Shown here: piece by piece, positions 11,055-24,385 of the stretch
How positions within the stretch are numbered: position 1 is the first letter of the stretch
Layout of the letters: the number at the start of each line of letters is the position of its first letter
Origin: Kitagawia praeruptora
Lineage: Eukaryota > Streptophyta > Magnoliopsida > Apiales > Apiaceae
Assembly (NCBI GenBank): GCA_037693485.1
Contig: CM075347.1
Coordinates: 60,546,501-60,610,500 of the forward strand
DNA length: 64,000 nucleotides
Reading direction: 5' to 3'
Position numbers and translations under genes: made by a program
The notes under the pieces: model-generated
The model's input: only the letters and a program-made list of their open reading frames with translations
Told to the model about the DNA's origin: nothing
The model's database searches: none

Positions 11055-13432
11055 TGTAGCATCCCAACATCCGGGGTACAGATATGGGGCCACTAACCAA
11101 TAAACAATATTATACATCTCTGAAAATAACCAACATTAATAATAAAAACCTCTTAAACCAAGATCACATACAGGTTATGGTATGAAACAAACTACTGAAT
11201 TACTTTATTACAACTCAATCTCGGAATCATAAAAACATTATACATTTCGCGAATATACAAACCACTGTCTGACTATACCTCCAACCTTGACAATTCTCAA
11301 CCCACTATCTGGCGAAGTCCATAACTCGACTGTCTTTTCTCGCTGCCCGGAGATCAATACTCACTGTCCTCTACTAGGTCTACTAAACTTCACTATTAAC
11401 TGGAAAAAACAAACAAAAGCAAGAGTGAGCCAACAATGCTCAGCAAGTGCATAAAGTGATAGCAATTTTAATATCGAAACAATACTGATAACAAGGAAAA
11501 TTCAACTCATACTGTGAAAGAATTTGTGATATTACTTTTAAATTGCCACGAGGGCTAATACTTCACCATAAATGAGGGGCAATAGGAACTAGAACGGTTA
11601 AGAGTTTTGTTCAACCAAAATAAGCATTATAAACTTCAAAGAAACCAGGCTTTAACTATTCAATACTGATACTCGAAACTCAAGGTCAAATGATAACCAT
11701 ACGATAAGAATACTTGGGAAATTCCTGGTCAAGCAATAAGAATCAAAGTCCAACTGGATACTCAATTTATAGATTAGAATTGGATTTTTCACTTCGACGC
11801 AACGAGTTAAAGTGGATGATGAGTCACACTAAAACTCCGGATATACTCTCTTGGTATATCCAAATACTCAACTGGATCCAAGGCCTCTTTTGCCCTAAAA
11901 TATCATACTCATACTTTGATTGGCGTCCTCAGTCATGAAAACATTTTTATTTAATAAAAACTTCCAATTCTATCTTTAATACTCAGGCCAGGGGTCGGGA
12001 CAATCGACTACCCTGTTTCAACAATAACTGGAACTCACGTCCAGAATAACAACTTATGATTAGGAATTGATAAGAACGACATCGTTGTCTGGTATCGACA
12101 AGTTCGATACCACATAGGGAAATTATAAAGAACGTCAACTCAAAAAGGTATCAACGAAATCGATACGAATACTTCAAATTATAACCACAACAGATTAGGC
12201 AAGGAGAAATTCCATTTTCAACGAGAAGTAATAATTCAGGTTCAACATACATAAAATCAAGTGAATAAGATCAAAAGAATATGATTCAGCATTAATGAAT
12301 TGACTTGATATCAAAAGGGAAATTAAATCAACACAACATGATGTATCTACAGAGGTAAGGTTGTATGATCAAGTACTAATGAAACAATGTTCGATATAAT
12401 TGAAGAAATGAGTTAAGGTCACTTGGGTTAAATATACTAAAATCGGGAATTTTGTTAACAGATATTTATAAGGATTTTGAAATCTGGATTCTTCTCTATT
12501 CAACAACTTTCTTAACATAATTGATGGAAATAAAGAAATGGCATTGTGTAGAAAAGTTATTGGTGAGGTTTATTAAAATTCCATAGTTGAACTAAGGATG
12601 GGGAAATAAACATTTTCCCGCTAATTGAAGAAACATTACATTTTCTAAATATACTTTGTCCTCAACATATAACACAACAAGAAATTGAACTGCATCACTT
12701 GAAAGATAAGTGAAGAGCAAAACACTTGCCTCGATTTACGGAGTTCCTGATCCTACCATGGATCTCTAACTCAACTTCTTGCTAGTCTCCAAACTTTTCG
12801 TGCTGGTCTGCTTACTCGGCTCTACTTCTATCTTTCTTTCATACTTTACCAACTCCACGATAGCACACCCGCTGACTTAATAATTATTCCTCTGTTCAGC
12901 TTTCCGTTTACCCGCACTGCTCTTAGCCAAATCTCCTACTCGAACCTTTACAATGTCAAATACAGTTTCAGTACTAATTCAAGTAAAACCTTATCGTTTG
13001 CTCTATTCTACCCATGCGCGTCCTATAACGCTTACATATACAATACATATAGACATATTCATTCATACTCACATAACAGTCTTACTATAATCAACTAAGT
13101 CATATAAACACATCACATAACCATTTCAAAACAACACACCATCACATTCTCAAAACCATAATATATACTTGAAATACTCCACTGACACATATACTTAACC
13201 CTTTAAAAATCATAACATACTTTCAAGCCTTGAAATCAAATAACTCAAATAGACTTTTAAATAAATTTGCAGGGGATTTTTAGAAAATTTCGGCATGAAG
13301 TATTCGTTTATCGGACTATGGGCACAGCCCCTCAAATACAATTTCAACCCTGCTTTTGCAAAAAATAAACCTGCCTCAACTTGCAGCAACCTCAAAGTAA
13401 ACAAATAAGAAAAGTACCCGCCCAGACATGCG

Positions 13433-13665
13433 GCACCTAGCACATAATGATTTACATTATACTACTACTTACGCTACACCAATGATCGTATTTCTAACGC
13501 ATTTTAATGATACACGTGACAACCAATCATTGATGTTCGTAAGCCCTAGGGAACAACCCCTAGCACTAACTATTATTTACGCTATATCAATGATCACATC
13601 ACTCAAGTATATTAATTATACTCGTGATAGCTAATCATGGATATTCGTATGCCCGAGGAACTAGT
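13433..13665. repeat. Imperfect tandem duplication inside the LARD LTR
   Basis: Two units of about 110 bp. Both carry ACTTACGCTACACCAATGAT-like, CGTGATAGC/CGTGACAACC and GATATTCGTA/GATGTTCGTA words and a CCTAG- or CCCGAGGAA-type end. The same pair is in the other LTR from about 21308, so the duplication predates the insertion. Confidence 0.7.
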
Positions 13666-14333
13666 TGTAGAGAATTACACAAGTACTTAAATATTGACAT
13701 TTAAGACTCGTGATCTCATTACAACTCCTCGCAGATAAACACATAACACATAAATAAATCTCATAATTAGTAAAACCATTTACAATTAGCAACTCATATA
13801 AATTCCAACATTATACAACAAATAATAATCAGTACTAATAATCATTTACCCACATATAACTTCACCTTCCACTAGTTTGAAAAATATGAAATTCAATAAA
13901 TGCTTCGACTCGACCAATTATAACAGTAAACCACATAACTCCACATATTACCCGCTAATCACAATTAACAATTTAGCATTTAACAATCACTACACCCGAA
14001 CATACAACCGGCTCACAATTAAACCAAATAATTATAAATACCAATTATACTCCTCCGAATTAAATCATCGGAATTTAACAATGACATTGAAATTTCAATT
14101 AATTAAATTACAACTACTTAATTATTAAATCACAATTAAATATAATTTAATCACAACAATAATTTCACAATTTTAACCAATTGAATTACAACAATTAATT
14201 AATACTCGCAATTTCACAACTACATTAAATACGAAAATTAAATAATTAAAGTTGCGAAATTATACCCCTTTCGTTTGGTACTCCGATAGTCAAGCCACCA
14301 CAAATCTCCACCATCTCTCTCCCTTCTCTCTTC

Positions 14334-14347
14334 TATCTCTCTCTCTC

Positions 14348-14401
<54 letters not shown>
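14334..14401 (+). repeat. CT microsatellite in the LARD LTR
   Basis: (CT)n of about 34 units with one CA break; the allele in the other LTR (about 22210-22251) is some 25 bp shorter. It is followed by GC-rich DNA and CA/TA dinucleotide runs. Spurious frames rich in Leu-Ser or Glu-Arg arise here on both strands. Confidence 0.9.
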
Positions 14402-14404
<3 letters not shown>

Positions 14405-15265
14405 TTCCCCACTGCTATACCACTACCCCCACTGCTTGCCTCTCGCGCCTCCACTGCTCCGGCCGTCGCTGCTGCTGCTCCGGCCACCCCCGCCGCCGCG
14501 CGCGCGGTGGTCTCCCCCTCCCCGCTACTTGCACAGTCACGACCACACACATATACACGCAATCAATTACACTCACACACTTATCAATTACACACACACA
14601 CAAATATATATATATATCCTCCCCCAATTTCTTTTTTCCTCTCTTCTTCTTATTTCTCTCCCCCATTCTATTTCTTTCCTCCCCCTGCTTCTAGAGTTCT
14701 CCCGACCTTGCTCTTCTTTTTTTTCTTTTTTTTATTCGTTTTTAAATCATTGTAAAATCGAAATAAATTAAGAAACCAGGGGGAAATAATTAAAAAAATT
14801 CTAAAATAAAATTTATGAAATTACAGACCTCCCCATATTTTTAAAATAATATTTGAGTCAAAAATGAATTTATTATGAATTTTCGAAGTAAGGAACCTTT
14901 AAATGCAATAAAGCTTTTTAAATCATTCTAAAATACTTGCACTTACAAATAAATACTCCCACAAATTTTATAAACTAAATCATATCATAAAGATGATAAT
15001 GTAAAAGATTTCATGATTTTAAACTACTCCAAGGATTTTATAAAATTTTTAGAAGGTCAATAATGCATGATTTAAATATAATTAAATCCCCAAAAAAAAT
15101 ACAATTAAAAATACACCAACTTACGTAGCATACACAAATCATCACGGAAGCACATAACCACAATTTCACATATATTCCACCTTTACAACAATATTCACAA
15201 AATAGAATTTATAATAAATCATAAATAAATAGATTTTTAAAAATCGAAATTTCTAAGGCGTTATA

Positions 15266-15278
15266 TCCTTCCCCCCTT
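15266..15278 (-). promoter_or_regulatory. Polypurine tract of the LARD-like element
   Basis: Minus strand reads AAGGGGGGAAGGA directly before the 3' LTR, the expected start site of plus-strand DNA synthesis. Confidence 0.85.
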
Positions 15279-18200
15279 AATAGGATTCTGTCCTCAGAAT
15301 CAATCCTAAGGACACAAAGTAACAGTCCTGATCTTCTCAATATCTTACTTCCATTCCCAGGTTATATCTTTCAACCTCTAGGATTCCATCATACTAATTC
15401 ATTCATTAATAAGCTCATTCTGCGAGCCCTCTAATTCTGAAAAGCTTTAAACTTTGACTTCCGAGTCTTTTCAACTTTAGACGCTTAACTCACGGGGATG
15501 AATATCTTTCCTCGACAATCAATATAATTATTTCGCATAATGAACTTTACTCTGCGTCAAAACTATACTACCACGCAAATCTTTCGCAATAATACTGCCG
15601 TGCATTTTGCCTAAGTTTACCACGATCTACTCTTGGTATCATTCCCACGCTTTACTTATACCCACACGATTTTAAATAGAACTTCGAGAAAGAATCTCAA
15701 TAAATCCTCTGATCTCTTCCACTCCACTTTTCAAGTACTATGCCGACCGAGAAGGAAATAATCAAAAGTTCCTTCTTGTCTTTAATCCCATATTCTTACC
15801 GAGCACCCAATTTGGGAACTTAACATTATTTCTTCCACTTTCCGCTACCTCCTTGCAATCGAATACTATAACCAAACACGTACGCCCTTATAAATACATC
15901 AAGCATAATTCAATTAATAACTGGATTCTCTTTCTTATAAAATAGTCTGGTTTGCCGAATCTTTGGAGGACATAGCCTCGATTAATTTCAGCTTTTGATA
16001 ACTAATATACTTGTCACCTTGACTGTGACTTCACTTAATACAATACAGGATTGAGATATCCAACTTATTGCCAATTCTTCCGCTGTCACAGCTTCACTCT
16101 ATACTAATCATAAAACAATTCCTCAACAATTTCCAACAACTCCCGCTTTTATCAACATGAATCTTCCACTTAACCTGCATCGCCACTTATTTACATCTTC
16201 TGAAATGAACCTTCCTTAGATAAAATTCTGAGGTAAAGAATATTAAGAAATCTTTAATCATCCTTACTTCTCTTTCACGTGCAATGTTACTCGAGAAGGG
16301 AATAATCATAAAATCTCTATCCATCCTTCATCTCATTGTTTTACTGAGTGACCATTTCGAACTGATAACCATTCTCCTTAAATCATACATATCTCATTCA
16401 TAATACATTATTCCATTTCCTCTGGAATCAACTTTCAATGGTCCACTATGCATACTTGACGAGTCCTCAGATTTGACTTTACACGTTATGACTTCAACAT
16501 TTAACACCACTCACATTAGGATTCTGCATACTTGGAACCTTTCAAAGTCATTCTCCATTGGATTACCTACGCTTCACTAACCTTCGGACATCTTGATTTG
16601 TGATCTACGATCATATCAAATTCTTCATCCGATTACTGTTTGAAATCATATTCTTTGAAATATGCTTTACCTAATCATCTCCTTTCTGCTACCTTCTTCT
16701 TATACAAAACGACTTCATTCCTTTAATATCACTATTTCTGGATCTGCTTGGTGGCTAATACTTCTACATCTGCTTTCGACTTCAGAACATCATTTTCACA
16801 TTTCTTAAGATTATAATCTCCCTTTAATTGACAGGAAATAAATCCAATCCCAAATCATATTTGACTCTTTTTATAGCCATCACAATCCACCTCCTGATAA
16901 CTTCTTTTATAATCGTCTTGAATTTCTCGATTCTTGACAATTATATCAGTAGCCTTAATAACACATAGCTTGACTTCTGACTCTACTACTTGTCATCATA
17001 CTGCCCTTCTGGTTACAGCCACACTTCCCACATTTCTCTTAATAAAATCTCTAGGGATTCTACTCCCGAAATCTTATTTCCTAATCATGGGATCTCGTTA
17101 ATTTCTGCTAGTTCTCTTTCTATAGGCAACCACGGTGCCCTTTTTCTCTTCTAACTCCACATCTTCGGGATTCCACATTCTTTTTCTGGAAACTTTCTGA
17201 TTTCTCAGCTTTCCACTTTACTGACATTTTACTTCATCTCGGTTAACTTTCCACCATCCTTGATAACCATGATTTCTCATACTGACTTTGCATAAGTCAT
17301 TTACTCCACATATTCACCTTATCCCTCATTCAGTCTTAGCCCTTACTAATACTTACAAACCTATCCATTCTGCTTTACTTCACTTTGCTCAAATCATCTC
17401 TCCTTGATTCTACCATCCTATGGCATTCCATTTACTACCTCCATCTTACAATAGAGGTCTAAAGCAATCCTTTTTCTTCTTTTTTTTTAACACTGAATGT
17501 CTTATACCAACACCATTATTATCCTCTTTTCGCCCTTTTTCTATATCTGCGATAATGTGCTCTCATTTACTGCTCTTTTCCGTTATTCACTTTTTATTAG
17601 TCTCAACTCTTGTTCATGATTCCTTGAATCAGTACTTATTCCCATTTGACATAACACATCCGTCTTAACCACCAAATTCTTGAACTTACATAACCAGTTC
17701 TTCATCAGCATCACTGTAGTTAAATCACTTAAGACGTCGCGTCTATCTTCACATCTCTTCATCGCTAGTAATTCTGAAATCATCAAATCTCCGACAAAGG
17801 AGGTCAACAAGTTGAATGGGGCATCAAATATGAATATGGACTGAGCTTGTTTGACAAAACTTTTTACAAAGGAATTAAACCGAGAGATCAATATGATCTT
17901 TGAACTATTTTCAGGTTGCATTTGTCACTAGGTTAACCACCATAGTACATAAAGATGGCCAGTCTTTAGTACTTTCATGACAAACACAATCAGTGGCATC
18001 CCACTGGACTCCTATCACAAAGATAAGATGTCCCTGAATCCCCTATCTGCATAGGTTGTTCATCTCAGCTGGAATAGAGAAAATCAAGTATTCATGGAAA
18101 ATGGAAGGGATTCAAGAGTTTCAAAAATCTTCATGTAAAAATTGAATCATGTACTCACTGAAAAATATAGATATTTCCGAAAGAACGAGATTGAAGTCAC

Positions 18201-18919
18201 CTAAATCTGAATACGAAACTCATCATCGACTGAGGTATAAAAGAATTTTCAATAGATGCTTCAATGATTGATCAAGCCAACATTCAAGAAATTCCTAATT
18301 ATTCATAACCTTACTCTTGTCGGCTATGTACTAATATACTTAGCTGCCAAAACTGGCTTGACTATAATGAGTTGAATAAATAAGAAGATCTCAATTCATT
18401 CTCGGTTGTGAACCGTCACTGCGCAACGAATGCCTCAGCAACGATACCAACCGGGAATTAATTTACGATAATTCAAAGAAAGAATAGGAAAGTTCTTCAG
18501 ATAATGACTTTGAACGAACTAATTAGGGGTGCACAACTACACTTAGCCTTCCATCCTGGCTAATACTCGCTTCTCACTTCGCATTCTTAACCTTCTCGTA
18601 CCATCACCGAAACGTTCACATCGAAACTACTCTCGTAGGATGTCCTAAATTCTACGCGAAAATCTCGAGATAACGTTCCCCAGACTGATAACTCCAGCTG
18701 CCCACTTAGCTTATGCGGCTTCAGGTTCACTGCTTTGCTAATAGCTCGATCCTTAAACGATTCGAACTTCTACTCGCGCGATATGCCGAAAGACCGGTTA
18801 ACGTCGTGACGCTTGCCGAAGTATCCTAACGCGATCCTTACCCTAAACCGTTCTACCCGACTCCTATGTTATACTCGTACCCTAACTCCCCTAATCTGTT
18901 TCAGTGACCATAACCTGTA
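15279..18919 (-). other. Non-coding interior of the LARD-like element
   Basis: About 3.6 kb, pyrimidine-rich on the plus strand (purine-rich in element sense). The longest frames (17420-17668 plus, 17583-17921 minus) carry no recognisable motif and overlap on opposite strands. I see no retroviral protein motif. It may contain packaging or dimerisation signals, but none can be identified by eye. Confidence 0.7.
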
Positions 18920-18931
18920 GCTCTGATACCA
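18920..18931 (-). promoter_or_regulatory. Primer-binding site of the LARD-like element
   Basis: Minus strand TGGTATCAGAGC, three bases from the LTR edge at 18935; complementary to initiator tRNA-Met. It identifies the right repeat as the 5' LTR. Confidence 0.9.
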
Positions 18932-18934
18932 ACT

Positions 18935-21900
18935 TGTAGTATCCCAACATCCGGGGTACAGTGGCCACTAACCAATAAACAATATTATACATCTCTGAAA
19001 ATAACCAACATTAATAATAAAAACCCCTTAAAACAAGATCACATACAGGTTATGGTATGAAACAAACTACTGAATTACTTTATTACAACTCAATCTCAGA
19101 ATCATAAAAATATTATACATTTCGCGAATATACAAACCACTGTCTGACTATACCTCCAACCTTGACAATTCTCAACCCACTATCTGGCGAAGTCCATAAC
19201 TCGACTGTCTTTTCTCGCTGCCCGGAGATCAATACTCACTGTCCTCTACTAGGTCTACTAAACTTCACTATTAACTGGAGAAAACAAACAAAAGCAAGAG
19301 TGAGCTAACAATGCTCAGCAAGTGCATAAAGTGATAGCAATTTCAATATCGAAACAATACTGATAACAAGGAAAATTCAACTCATACTGTGAAAGAATTT
19401 GTGATATTACTTTTAAATTGCCACGAGGGCTAATACTTCACCATAAATGAGGGGCAATAGGAACTAGAACGGTTAAGAGTTTTGTTCAACCAAAATAAGC
19501 ATTATAAACTTCAAAGAAACCTGGCTTTAACTATTCAATACTGATACTCGAAACTCAAGGTCAAATGATAACCATACGATAAGAATACTTGAGAAATTCC
19601 TGGTCAAGCAATAAGAATCAAAGTCCAACTGGATACTCAATTTATAGATTAGAATTGGATTTTTCACTTCAACGCAACGAGTTAAAGTGGATGATCAGTC
19701 ACACTAAAACTCCGGATATACTCTCTTGGTATATCCAAATACTCAACTGGATCCAAGGCCTCTTTTGCCCTAAAATATCATACTCATACTTTGACTGGTG
19801 TCCTCAGTCATGAAAACATTTTTATTTAATAAAAACTTCCAATTCTATCTTTAATACTCAGGCCAGGGGTCGGGACAATCGACTACCCTGTTTCAACAAT
19901 AACTGGAACTCACGTCCAGAATAACAACTTATGATTAGGAATTGATAAGAACGACATCATTGTCTGGTATCGACAAGTTCGATACCACATAGGGAAATTA
20001 TAAAGAACGTCAACTCAAAAAGGTATCAACGAAATCGATACGAATACTTCAAATTATAACCACAACAGATTAGGCAAGGAGAAATTCCATTTTCAACGAG
20101 AAGTAATAATTCAGGTTCAACATACATAAAATCAAGTGAATAAGATCAAAAGAATATGATTCAGCATTAATGAATTGACTTGATATCAAAAGGGAAATTA
20201 AATCAACACAACATGATGTATCTACAGAGGTAAGGTTGTATGATCAAGTACTAATGAAACAATGTTCGATATAATTGAAGAAATGAGTTAAGGTCACTTG
20301 GGTTAAATATACTAAAATCGGGAATTTTGTTAACAGATATTTATAAGGATTTTGAAATCTGGATTCTTCTCTATTCAACAACTTTCTTAACATAATCGAT
20401 GGAAATAAAGAAATGGCATTGTGTAGAAAAGTTATTGGTGAGGTTTATTAAAATTCCATAGTTGAACTGAGGATGGGGAAATAAACATTTTCCCGCTAAT
20501 TGAAGAAACATTACATTTTCTAAATATACTTTGTCCTCATCATATAACACATCAAGAAATTGAACTGCATAACTTGAAAGATAAGTGAAGAGCAAAACAC
20601 TTGCCTCGATTTACGGAGTTCCTGATCCTATCATGGATCTCTAACTCAACTTCTTGCTAGTCTCCACACTTTTCATGCAGGTCTGCTTACTCGGCTCTAC
20701 TTCTATCTTTCTTTCATACTTTACCAACTCCACACCAGCACACCCGCTGACTTAATATTTATTCCTCTGTTCAGCTTTCCGTTTACCCGCACTGCTCTTA
20801 ACCAAATCTCCTACTCGAACCTTTACAATGTCAAATACAGTTTCAGTACTAATTCAAGTAAAACCTTATCGTTTGCTCTATTCTACCCATGCGCGTCCTA
20901 TAACGCTTACATATACAATACATATAGACATATTCATTCATACTCACATAACAGTCTTACTATAATCAACTAAGTCATATAAACACATCACATAACCATT
21001 TAAAAACAACACAGCATCACATTCTCAAAACCATAATATATACTTGAAATACTCCACTGACACATATACTTAACCCTTTAAAAATCATAACATACTTTCA
21101 AGCCTTGAACTCAAATAACTCAAATAGACTTTTAAATAAATTTGCAGGGGATTTTTAGAAAATTTTGGCATGAAGTATTCGTTTATCGGACTATGGGCAC
21201 ATCCCCTCAAATACAATTTCAACCCTGCTTTTGCAAAAAATAAACCTGCCTCAACTTGCAGCAACCTCAAAGTAAACAAATAAGAAAAGTACCCGCCCAG
21301 ACATGCGGCACCTAGCACATAATGATTTACATTATACTACTACTTACGCTACACCAATGATCGTATTTCTCACGCATTTTAATGATTCACGTGACAACCA
21401 ATCATTGATGTTCGTAAGCCCTAGGGAACAACCCCTAGCACTAACTATTACTTACGCTATATCAATGATCACATCAGTCAAGTATATTAATTATACTCGT
21501 GATAGCTAATCATGGATATTCGTAAGCCCGAGGAACTAGTTGTAGAGAATTACACAAGTACTTCAATATTGACAATTAAGACTCGTGATCTCATTACAGC
21601 TACTCGCAGATAAACACATAACACATAAATAAATCTCATAATTAGTAAAATCATTTACAATTAGCAACTCATATAAATTCCAACATTATACAACAAATAA
21701 TAATCAGTACTAACAATCATTTACCCACATATAACTTCACCTTCCACTAGTTTGAAAAATATGAAATTCAATAAATACTTCGACTCGACCAATTATAACA
21801 GTAAACCACGTAACTCCACATATTACCCGCTAATCACAATTAACAATTTAGCATTTAACAATCACTACACCCGAACATACAACCGGCTCACAATTAAACC

Positions 21901-22206
21901 AAATAATTATTAATACCAATTATACTCCTCCGAATTAAATCATCGGAATTTAACAATGACATTGCAATTTCAATTAATTAAATTACAACTACTTCATAAT
22001 TAAATCACAATTAAATATAATTTAATCACAACAACAATTTCACAATTTCAACCAATTGAATTACAACAATTAATTAATACTCGCAATTTCACAACTACAT
22101 TAAATACGAAAATTAAATAATTAAAGTTACGAAATTATACCCCTTTCGTTTGGTACTCCGATAGTCAAGCCACCACAAATCTCCACCATCTCTCTCCCTT
22201 CTCTCT

Positions 22207-22254
<48 letters not shown>

Positions 22255-23135
22255 CTTCCCCACTGCTATACCACTACCCCCACTGCTTGCCTCTCGTGCC
22301 TCCACTGCTCCGGCCGTCGCTGCTGCTGCTCCGGCCGCCGCCGCCGCCGCGCGCGCGGTGGTCTCCCCCTCCCCGCTGCTTGCACAGTCACGACCACACA
22401 CATATACACGCAATCAATTACACTCACACACTTATCAATTACATACACACACACACATATATACATATATATATATATATATATATCCTCCCCCAATTTC
22501 TTTTTTTCCTCTCTTCTTCTTATTTCTCTCCCCCAATTCTATTTCTTTCCTCCCCCCTGCTTCTAGAGTTCTCCCGACCTTGCTCTTTTTTTTTCTTTTT
22601 TTATTCGTTTTTAAATCATTGTACAATCGAAATAAATTAAGAAATCAGGGGAAATAATTAAAACAAATTCTAAAATAAAATTTATGAAATTACAGACCTC
22701 CCCATATTTTTAAAATAATATTTGAGTCAAAAATGAATTTATTATGAATTTTCGAAGTAAGGAACCTTTAAATGCAATAAAGCTTTTTAAATCATTCTAA
22801 AATACTTGCACTTACAAATAAATACTCCCACAAATTTTATAAACTAAATCATATCATAAAGATGATAATGTAAAAGATTTCATGATTTTAAACTACTCCA
22901 AGGATTTTATAAAATTTTTAGAAGGTCAATAATGCATGATTTAAATATAATTAAATCCCCCCAAAAAAATACAATTAAAAATACACCGACTTACGTAGCA
23001 TACACAAATCATCACGGAAGCACATAACCACAATTTCACATATATTCCACCTTTACAACAATATTCACAAAATAGAATTTATAATAAATCATAAATAAAT
23101 AGATTTTTAAAAATTGAAATTTCTAAGGCGTTATA
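18935..23135 (-). repeat. 5' LTR of the LARD-like element
   Basis: Near-identical to 11055-15265. Visible differences include loss of about six bases near the start (GATATGGGG context), scattered transitions and a shorter CT array. Ends …AAGGCGTTATA at 23135, where the host copia LTR resumes. Confidence 0.87.
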
Positions 23136-23520
23136 CTTTTTACTTGTTGACTTCTTGAGTTCTCGAACAAAGTAATAGACATATCGAATCTCTGAGATAT
23201 CGAATAGTGTTTTCAGAGATATCGAATAGTGTCTTCTCAGATATCGAATCCCTGACTTCTCGAATAGACAAATATACTTCTCGAATTGGTACTTAGGCAA
23301 ATTCTTCATTTCTTCAAATCCCAACTGTGATTATTTTACAGTCTTTATCTTTTTTCTTGATGCATGAACCTTGGAACTTATTTCAAGCATTATTCTTGAT
23401 TTTACAAGTACAGTTACACAACTAGGATTTGATGCCTATTACAAGTACAAAACAAGTAGAAGCTCTACAACTAGAGGTTCCCTCAGTCAAGAGGTCATGT
23501 AAGTAATGCAAAGCATTACA
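23136..23520 (-). repeat. 5' LTR of host copia element, outer part
   Basis: From 23136 to about 23290 the sequence resumes the dense TATCGAATAG / TTCTCGAATA pattern of 10800-11054, with ACTTGTTGACTTCTTGAG matching the ACTTGTTGACTCTTTGAG text before the insertion. Beyond about 23330 the motif stops and the LTR end cannot be fixed; 23520 is an upper estimate. Confidence 0.6.
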
Positions 23521-23947
23521 AAAAAATTAGGCTTGTTATTAGAGGTATACAGGCATGCCTCTTTGAGTAACAAATAAAATATAGGATTAGATTCAAATTA
23601 GAACTTTATATAAAATTAGAACTTTTTTTTTTGAAATCTATAAAATTAGAACTTAAAACCTATTTATACCTTAGATTTTGTGTCATCAAAGGCTGAGATT
23701 TAGTCATTCTGCTTTAGTACAAGATATAATTTTGGTACATCACACAATATAATTATAGGGTGTTATTTACTTATTCGGTATATAATAATTATTTTTCAAA
23801 AATCCATTATTTTTAAAAAAATATATTATTTTAAACATAACTCAACATGTGTTTCACCATTATAATATGTTCTAGAAAAATATTTGTGTCAGAAAATAAT
23901 CGATAAAACGGAAAATATTATAAAAAAGTATAACGTATTGCTTCACC
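23521..23947. other. AT-rich stretch without features
   Basis: No gene, RNA or repeat unit seen. It separates the outer copia LTR from the truncated MITE. Confidence 0.5.
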
Positions 23948-24379
23948 TAGGGGTGGCAATCTCGGGTAACAGTCGGGTTGGTGTCGGGTTTGCTGTACAT
24001 GGTCCTGTTTTTGGATCAACCCGAACCCGACTCGAACCTGAAACGGGTTGAAATTTTCAACCCGAACCCGACATGTTATGTACCTGATCAACCCGAAAAT
24101 GACCTGTTTTGACCCGAAAATTATTAAAAATTAATTATTATAATTATATTAAATATTTTTTATTTATAATATATTAAAAAAACTACAATAATAACTTTAT
24201 AAGATGATATTTGAATAAAATTATTTAAATAATATATAAATATATGACAAATGTATAGATTTTGTAATATAAATATATATTTATATATAATATATTATAT
24301 ATATAAAAAACTTTTGGGTCGGGTTCGGGTACACTGGATCAACCCGAACCCGACCCGAAACTTAAAACCCCCGACCCTA
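23948..24379. mobile_element. hAT-like MITE, CGGGTTCGGGT subfamily, right end damaged
   Basis: Starts TAGGGGTGGCAATCTCGGG, the same terminus type as the other MITEs. The left half is rich in CGGGTTG/ACCCGAACCCGA, the centre is AT-rich, and the right half has inverted copies (GGGTCGGGTTCGGGT). It ends about CCCGACCCTA without the expected TTGCCACCCCTA. The 8 bases on the left (GCTTCACC) are not repeated on the right, so the right end was lost or recombined. Confidence 0.7.
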
Positions 24380-24385
24380 ATTCAT

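Larger units (their letters stand above)
11055..15265 (-). repeat. 3' LTR of the LARD-like element
   Basis: Begins TGTAGCATCCCAACATCCGG and ends TTTCTAAGGCGTTATA on the plus strand (element sense: TATAACGCC… to …GGGATGCTACA). The expected TG start appears mutated to TA. It includes an imperfect tandem duplication (13433-13665) and a CT microsatellite. Small frames such as the 74-codon one at 11714-11938 recur in the other LTR simply because the LTRs are near-identical. Confidence 0.85.
11055..23135 (-). mobile_element. LARD-like element: 4.2-kb LTRs, 3.7-kb non-coding interior
   Basis: Two direct repeats of about 4.2 kb (11055-15265 and 18935-23135) flank a 3.67-kb interior. The interior starts (minus strand) with a PBS for initiator tRNA-Met next to the right repeat and ends with a purine tract next to the left repeat, so this is a complete LTR retrotransposon in minus orientation. 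No gag, protease, integrase or RT motif is visible in any frame. Long LTRs with a non-coding interior match the class called large retrotransposon derivatives (LARD; family knowledge). In two samples of 200-240 bp the repeats are about 98% identical, so insertion was fairly recent. It sits in the host copia LTR, whose text resumes at 23136. The flanking five bases (ACCAC and CTTTT) do not match, so the duplication is lost or the ends were rearranged. Confidence 0.82.
1999..23520 (-). mobile_element. Host copia element with env-like ORF (SIRE/Maximus-like), heavily nested
   Basis: Order on the minus strand: 5' LTR (right), PBS, gag, zinc fingers, protease, integrase, RT, RNase H, motif-rich spacer, env-like ORF (left). 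This is the copia order (integrase before RT), and the extra ORF after RNase H plus the long gag with coiled coil points to the SIRE/Maximus lineage (inference). It is interrupted by the Athila-like element at 1998/1999, MITEs at 2388-2846 and 9603-10099, and the large non-coding element at 11055-23135. Stops and frameshifts in gag, protease, integrase, RT and env-like parts make it dead. The outer end of its 5' LTR, between about 23330 and 23520, is not resolved, and the 3' LTR is outside the window. Confidence 0.8.

Noticed and set aside
11714..11938. 74-codon ORF conserved at 19589-19813
   Set aside because: Both lie at the same place in near-identical LTRs; conservation reflects recent duplication, not selection.
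14252..14755. 167-codon Ser/Leu-rich ORF and antisense Glu/Arg-rich ORFs
   Set aside because: Product of the CT microsatellite and flanking CA/TA repeats; length varies with the repeat between LTR copies.
11050..23140. Target duplication of the LARD-like element
   Set aside because: ACCAC on the left and CTTTT on the right do not match; I could not find a 4-6 bp repeat at the edges.
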